Position numbers and translations under genes: made by a program
Notes under the pieces: model-generated
Database searches by the model: none
What the model was told of the DNA's origin: nothing
What the model saw: only the letters and a program-made list of their open reading frames with translations
Shown: positions 7,421 to 10,945 of the stretch, piece by piece
How positions within the stretch are numbered: the first letter of the stretch is position 1
Layout of the letters: each line of letters starts with the position of its first letter
Source: Acanthamoeba sp. SK_2022b
Taxonomy: Eukaryota; Discosea; Longamoebia; Acanthamoebidae
Length of the DNA: 10,945 nucleotides
Assembly: GCA_027943245.1 (NCBI GenBank)
Contig: JANDJZ010001495.1
Location: forward strand, 1 to 10,945
Reading direction: 5' to 3'

Positions 7421-8385
7421 TAGTGGTGTTGTGGTGGTGTTATGGTGGTGTGGAGCTGGCGTGGTGTTGTGGTGTTATGGTGCTGGTGGCTGGTGTGGTG
7501 TTGTGGTACTGCAGTGCTGTTGTGATGGTGGTGTGGTGTTGTGGTGATGGTGTTGTGGTGATAATGAGGTGATGGTGTGGTGATGTTGTGGTGATCTTGT
7601 GGTGATGTTGTGGTGGTGTTGTGGTGTTGTGGTGTTGTTGTGGTGCTGCTGTGGTGGTGAGGTGTTGATGTCGTGGTGTTGTGGTGGTGATGTGGTGGTG
7701 ATGTTGTGGTGGTGCTGTAATGTGTTGTTGTGGTGCTGTAATGATGCATGGTGGTGGTGTTGTGGTGTGGTGCAGTAGAGTTGTGGTGTGGTTTGGTGGT
7801 GGTATTATGATGTTGTGGTGTTGTGTGGTGTTGTGATGATGGTGTTGTGGTGATGTTGTGGTGATGTTGTGGTGGTGTGGTCATGTTGTGGTGGTGTTGT
7901 AGTGGTGATGGTGTTGGGGTAATGGTGCTGTTGGTGTTGCTGTGGTGGGGTAGTGTTGTAGTGGTGTTGTGTTGGGGGTGGTACACAACATGGTTGTGGT
8001 GGTGTTGTGGTGATGGTGTTGTGATGGTGTTGTGGTGGTGTTGTAGTGTTGTGGTGGTGGTACACAATATAGTGTTGTGGTGGTGGTGCTGTAGTGATGT
8101 TGTGGTGCTGTGGTGTTGTGGTGGTGTTGTGGTGATGTTGTGTGGTGGTGTGGCTGTGTGGTGGTGATGGTGGTGGTGTGGTGGTGATGTTGTGGTGGTG
8201 TTGTGGTGGTGTGGTGATGTTGTGGTGGTGTTGTAGTGGTGTTGTGGTGATGGTGCGGTGTAGTGGTGGTGCTCTGGTGTTGTGGTGTTGTGGTGGTGTT
8301 GTTGTGGTGTAGTTGTGGTGTTGTAGTTACGTTGTGGTGGTGGTGTTGTGGTGATGGTATGGTGTGGTGATATTGTGGTGTTGGT

Positions 8386-8401
8386 TGGTGATCGATCACC
8401 A
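8386..8401. repeat. 16-bp perfect palindrome at a G/T to A/C switch
   Basis: TGGTGATCGATCACCA, centred on ATCGAT, sits exactly where G/T polarity changes to A/C. Confidence 0.9.
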
Positions 8402-8530
8402 CAACATTGCCCCTCATCACCATTCATCACTAAATCACCACCACAACAACCACCATATGTCACCACAATGTCACAACTACATCACCAACACCGTCACATC
8501 ATTTCACCACCACCTCACCACAACACCATA
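8396..8530 (+). repeat. Short A/C-rich repeat block 3
   Basis: About 135 bp of CACCACAAC/CATCACC-type sequence with a few T-rich interruptions, between two G/T blocks. A small non-repeat bridge (GAATATATT, about 8531-8539) follows. Confidence 0.85.
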
Positions 8531-8537
8531 GAATATA

Positions 8538-8873
8538 TTGATGTTGTAGTGTTGTAGTGATCGTGGTGTTGTGGTAATGATGTGGTAGTGATGTTGCAGT
8601 GTTGTTTTGGTGTTGTAGGGTTGTTGTAGTGTCATGGTGGTGGTGTGGTTTTTGTGGTGTGGTGTTGTGGTGCTGTGGTGATGTTGTGGTGGTGTGGTGT
8701 TGTGGTGGTGTTGTGGCGGTTGTGGTGATGGTGTTGTGCTGTTGTGGTGCTGTTGTGGTAGTGGTGTGGTGATGTTGTAGTGATGGTGTGTTGTGGCAAA
8801 GTGGTGTTGTGGGGATGTTGTGGGGATGTTGTAGTGTTGTGGGGATGTTGTATTGATGGTGTGGTGATGTTGT
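8538..8873 (+). repeat. G/T-rich repeat block
   Basis: GTGGTGTTGTGG-type sequence ending in three copies of GTTGTGGGGATGTTGT-like units (about 8807-8850), then the loop of the large hairpin at 8864-8873. Confidence 0.9.
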
Positions 8874-8903
8874 CACACCATCAATACAACATCCCCACAA
8901 CAC
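8834..8903. repeat. 30-bp perfect inverted repeat with 10-nt loop at a polarity switch
   Basis: Left arm 8834-8863 and right arm 8874-8903 are exact reverse complements; the loop is GTGATGTTGT (8864-8873). The arms include GGGGATGTTGTATTGATGG on the left. They join a G/T block to an A/C block, as expected of a foldback inversion event or of a hairpin-driven polymerase template switch. Confidence 0.95.
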
Positions 8904-10203
8904 CACCACCAGGAAACAGCACCATCACAACGTTACCACACCATCACCACAACCACCACAACATCACTACCGCCACAACAACATCACTACCACCACAACA
9001 TTACCACAACACCACCACAACACCACACCACAACAACACAACCACATCGCCACAACAACACCATAACAACACCACACCAACACCACAAAACTAGCATTGC
9101 CACACAATCACACCTACACTATGGCCACACCAACACCATACCATCACCACCACAACACCACAACATCACCACAACGCCACCACAACCACACCATGATAAA
9201 AAAAACTCATCACCACAACATCACCACCACATCACCCACACCACCACAACATGACAACACCACCACAACATCCAACATCACAACACCACAAACAACATCA
9301 CACCACCACATTACCACAACACACAACCACACCACATAACCACAACATCACCACAACAACCACCAGACAATCATTTCCACCATCATGACAACACCACCAC
9401 CACAACATCACCTTGATACTACATCATCACATCATCACCACACGACCACAACCACAACACCACCACACCACCACGCCCACCACAACATCACTACAATACC
9501 ACACCATCACAACATCACCTCATCATCACAACAGCACCACAACATCCACCCACAACAGCACCGACAACACCACAACATCACCAACAACACCACAACATCA
9601 CCACAGCACCATTACCATACCATCACCACAATACCACCAGGATACCACCTCAATACAACCACAATATCACCACAACAAAACCACCACATCATCCCCACAT
9701 CATCCATCAACACCACTACACCACAATAACATTACCACAACACCACTACAACACATATCACCACATCAACACCAACACAACCACAACACAACAACAAGAC
9801 ATCAACACCCTCACACCACAACACCAAAACACCATTAACAACACCACCTATTCACCATATAACCAACCCCACAACAATATCACAGCATCCTAACAACATC
9901 ATCCCCACATTACCACGCTACATCCTCATTACCACATCACTACAACATCACAACGCCATCATAGCAACACCACACCCCCATCACACCGCACCAGCACCAC
10001 AACACCACAACACCACAACACACGCCAACTCCACTACAACACCACAACATAACCACACCACACCAACACTACACTACAATAGCACCACATCCCAATTACA
10101 CAACAATAACACAGCAACACCACCACAACATCAAGATTACCACCACCATCACCACATCACCACATCACCACATCACCACATCACCACAACACCACATCAC
10201 CAC
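8874..10203 (+). repeat. Long A/C-rich repeat block (about 1.3 kb)
   Basis: CACCACAACATCACC-type mosaic. Minor interruptions include an A7 run near 9198-9204 and mixed sequence at about 9836-9970. Open frames of 80-141 codons within it are Thr/His/Asn/Pro low-complexity products of composition. Confidence 0.92.
10153..10203 (+). repeat. Octamer array (CACATCAC) next to a polarity switch
   Basis: Four perfect CACATCAC copies (10153-10184), one variant CACAACAC, another CACATCAC, then CAC. Polarity flips at CACGTG (10201-10206) directly after the array. Confidence 0.9.
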
Positions 10204-10332
10204 GTGTTGTGTTGTGGTGGTGGTGTTGTATTGTGATGTTGTGGTGCTGTTACAGTATTGTGGTGTTGTGGTGGTAATGTTGTGGTGAGGTTGTGGTAAT
10301 GTTGAGTATAGTGATGTTGTGGTGTTGTTTTG
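10204..10332 (+). repeat. G/T-rich repeat block
   Basis: GTTGTGTTGTGGTGG-type sequence between the CACGTG junction and the small inverted-repeat element. It gives a short minus-strand Thr/Asn-rich frame that is not called. Confidence 0.88.
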
Positions 10333-10334
10333 TA

Positions 10335-10459
10335 AACTGAGTGGTTGGGAAAATGAGACGCTGAACAGCACCTGTCGCAGAAGGTGTCCTAAATGTCTAC
10401 AGCTGCATGACTGCTGATTTGACTGTTGAAAACTGTAGACATTTTGAGAACACTCAGTT
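10335..10459. mobile_element. 125-bp MITE-like element with inverted ends and internal hairpin
   Basis: The ends are AACTGAGTG (10335-10343) and its complement CACTCAGTT (10451-10459). Imperfect inverted similarity continues inward and includes a shared AAAATG. Inside, AAATGTCTACAG (10391-10402) and CTGTAGACATTT (10433-10444) form perfect 12-bp arms with 30 nt between them. The right end read inward (ACTGAGTGTTCTCAAAA) matches 14 of 17 positions of the larger element's left end (ACAGAGTGTTCAGAAAA), so the two may be one family. No clear target duplication is seen. The flanks have opposite repeat polarity: G/T on the left and CAA on the right. Confidence 0.55.
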
Positions 10460-10494
10460 GCAACAACAACAACAACAACACCACAACAATTGTG
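10460..10494 (+). repeat. (CAA)n-rich short block
   Basis: CAACAACAACAACAACAACACCACAACAATT marks the last A/C-type repeat before unique sequence. Confidence 0.85.
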
Positions 10495-10945
10495 AATTAA
10501 CCAGCTTTAGACCAAGTAACAATTGTAATTTCAAGTTTACAATATTTTAGGTAGGGTAATTGTTTGTTATGTGCAATAAAATGGATTTTAATGAGGTAAA
10601 ATTTCTCATTTTATTGAAGTAAAAGTCAAAGGGGAGGAGTAAACAATGGAGGGTCGTTATTTGTGTTGTGAAAAATGAAGTTAAATTTACAGATGGCCTT
10701 ACACAACCAGCTGGCGTAGGCATCTCTGTTGTCATTCAGATGTTGGGGAAGCATCTGATAACCACACCGTGGATGCTGCGTAAAGTCAACACATCCTTTG
10801 GCATGTATCATTGAACCATGCTGATGGTGTAGCTCCTGCACCTCATGACTTAATGCTGCACTGTCATGCATGTTTGTGATTTGCTCCATTCACCAGTAAC
10901 CATGGCAAAGGAGCTGCTGCAGAATTCATGAAATCTTAATGCTCA
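10495..10945. other. AT-rich unique region, no convincing gene
   Basis: Non-repetitive sequence to the end of the window. CAATAAAATG (10574-10583) and CATTTTATTG (10607-10616) form a perfect 10-bp inverted repeat with a 23-nt loop and place an AATAAA on both strands. The only open frame of note runs on the minus strand from 10889 to 10626 (87 codons; includes HPRCGYQMLPQHLND). I recognise no family, and its composition is not clearly coding. It could be an exon or transposon remnant cut by the window edge. Confidence 0.4.

Larger units (their letters stand above)
5966..8390 (+). repeat. Long G/T-rich repeat block (about 2.4 kb)
   Basis: Continuous GTGGTGTTGTGGTGATG-type sequence, the reverse complement of the A/C blocks. 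The units are degenerate rather than a clean minisatellite. Non-repeat interruptions are few: about 6534-6560 and 7037-7062. The minus strand has a 701-codon open frame (6361-8466) of His/Thr/Asn/Pro/Gln, and the + strand has several Val/Cys/Gly/Trp frames. All follow from composition and none is called as a gene. Confidence 0.92.

Noticed and set aside
6643..8167. Val/Cys/Gly/Trp-rich + strand frames in the G/T block
   Set aside because: These are translations of GTG/GTT/TGT repeats. Cysteine-rich appearance is a product of the repeat, not a metal-binding or toxin protein.
6361..8466. 701-codon minus-strand open frame rich in His, Thr, Asn, Pro and Gln
   Set aside because: An A/C-rich strand has very few stop codons by composition. 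All overlapping frames are similarly open, there is no domain or unique segment, and the frame crosses the polarity switch only at its edge. Transcript evidence would be needed to revive it.
5570..9838. A/C block frames (Thr/His/Asn/Pro) as mucin-like or His-rich proteins
   Set aside because: No start context, no unique sequence and no splice logic; similar length frames occur in several registers at once.
8874..10203. CRISPR array
   Set aside because: There are no conserved direct repeats of fixed length separated by unique spacers. The window is clearly eukaryotic and the units are degenerate triplets.
10201..10206. CACGTG as an E-box regulatory site
   Set aside because: It arises at the junction of CAC and GTG repeats, so its occurrence is explained by the polarity switch.

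Overview
This is a eukaryotic nuclear window, probably from a protist or another compact-genome eukaryote. The evidence is short spliceosomal GT-AG introns (64-101 nt in the two well-supported genes), a typical 2-Cys peroxiredoxin of eukaryotic type, and a PHD/EGLN-type prolyl hydroxylase. I cannot name the species.

Region 1 (1-4133) is GC-rich, gene-dense and transcribed on the + strand. It holds (a) the 3' part of a multi-exon gene of unrecognised function (about 88-1676) with helical segments and a SUMO-interaction-like motif; (b) a stretch (1677-1860) whose translations resemble the C-terminal signature of Sec1/Munc18 proteins but in broken frames; (c) a complete four-exon peroxiredoxin (2212-3053, 199 aa); and (d) a complete three-exon PHD-type 2-oxoglutarate/Fe(II) prolyl hydroxylase (3141-4132, 283 aa). 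Only 87 bp separate (c) from (d). Together they put peroxide handling and a likely oxygen-sensing hydroxylase side by side on one strand.

Region 2 (about 4150-10494) begins within about 20 bp of the hydroxylase stop codon and is of a completely different character. It is over 5 kb of low-complexity sequence built from CAC, CAA and CAT-type triplets. The sequence repeatedly flips strand: A/C-rich blocks (about 4156-4386, 4850-4881, 5505-5965, 8396-8530, 8874-10203, 10460-10494) alternate with their G/T-rich complement (4731-4845, 5966-8390, 8538-8873, 10204-10332). Several flips sit on perfect inverted repeats. The best is a 30-bp perfect arm pair around a 10-nt loop at 8834-8903. Set into the repeats are a 623-bp AT-rich non-autonomous DNA transposon with 29-bp terminal inverted repeats (4882-5504), a 125-bp MITE-like element with related ends (10335-10459), and a unique island (4387-4730) that looks like decayed coding sequence.

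Region 3 (10495-10945) is AT-rich unique sequence with no identifiable gene; one 87-codon minus-strand open frame is recorded as a weak candidate.

I found no rRNA, tRNA, CRISPR array or prokaryotic operon signal. The most unusual feature is the strand-switching repeat domain with hairpins at its switch points. The composition step near 4133 means a chimeric assembly has to be excluded.
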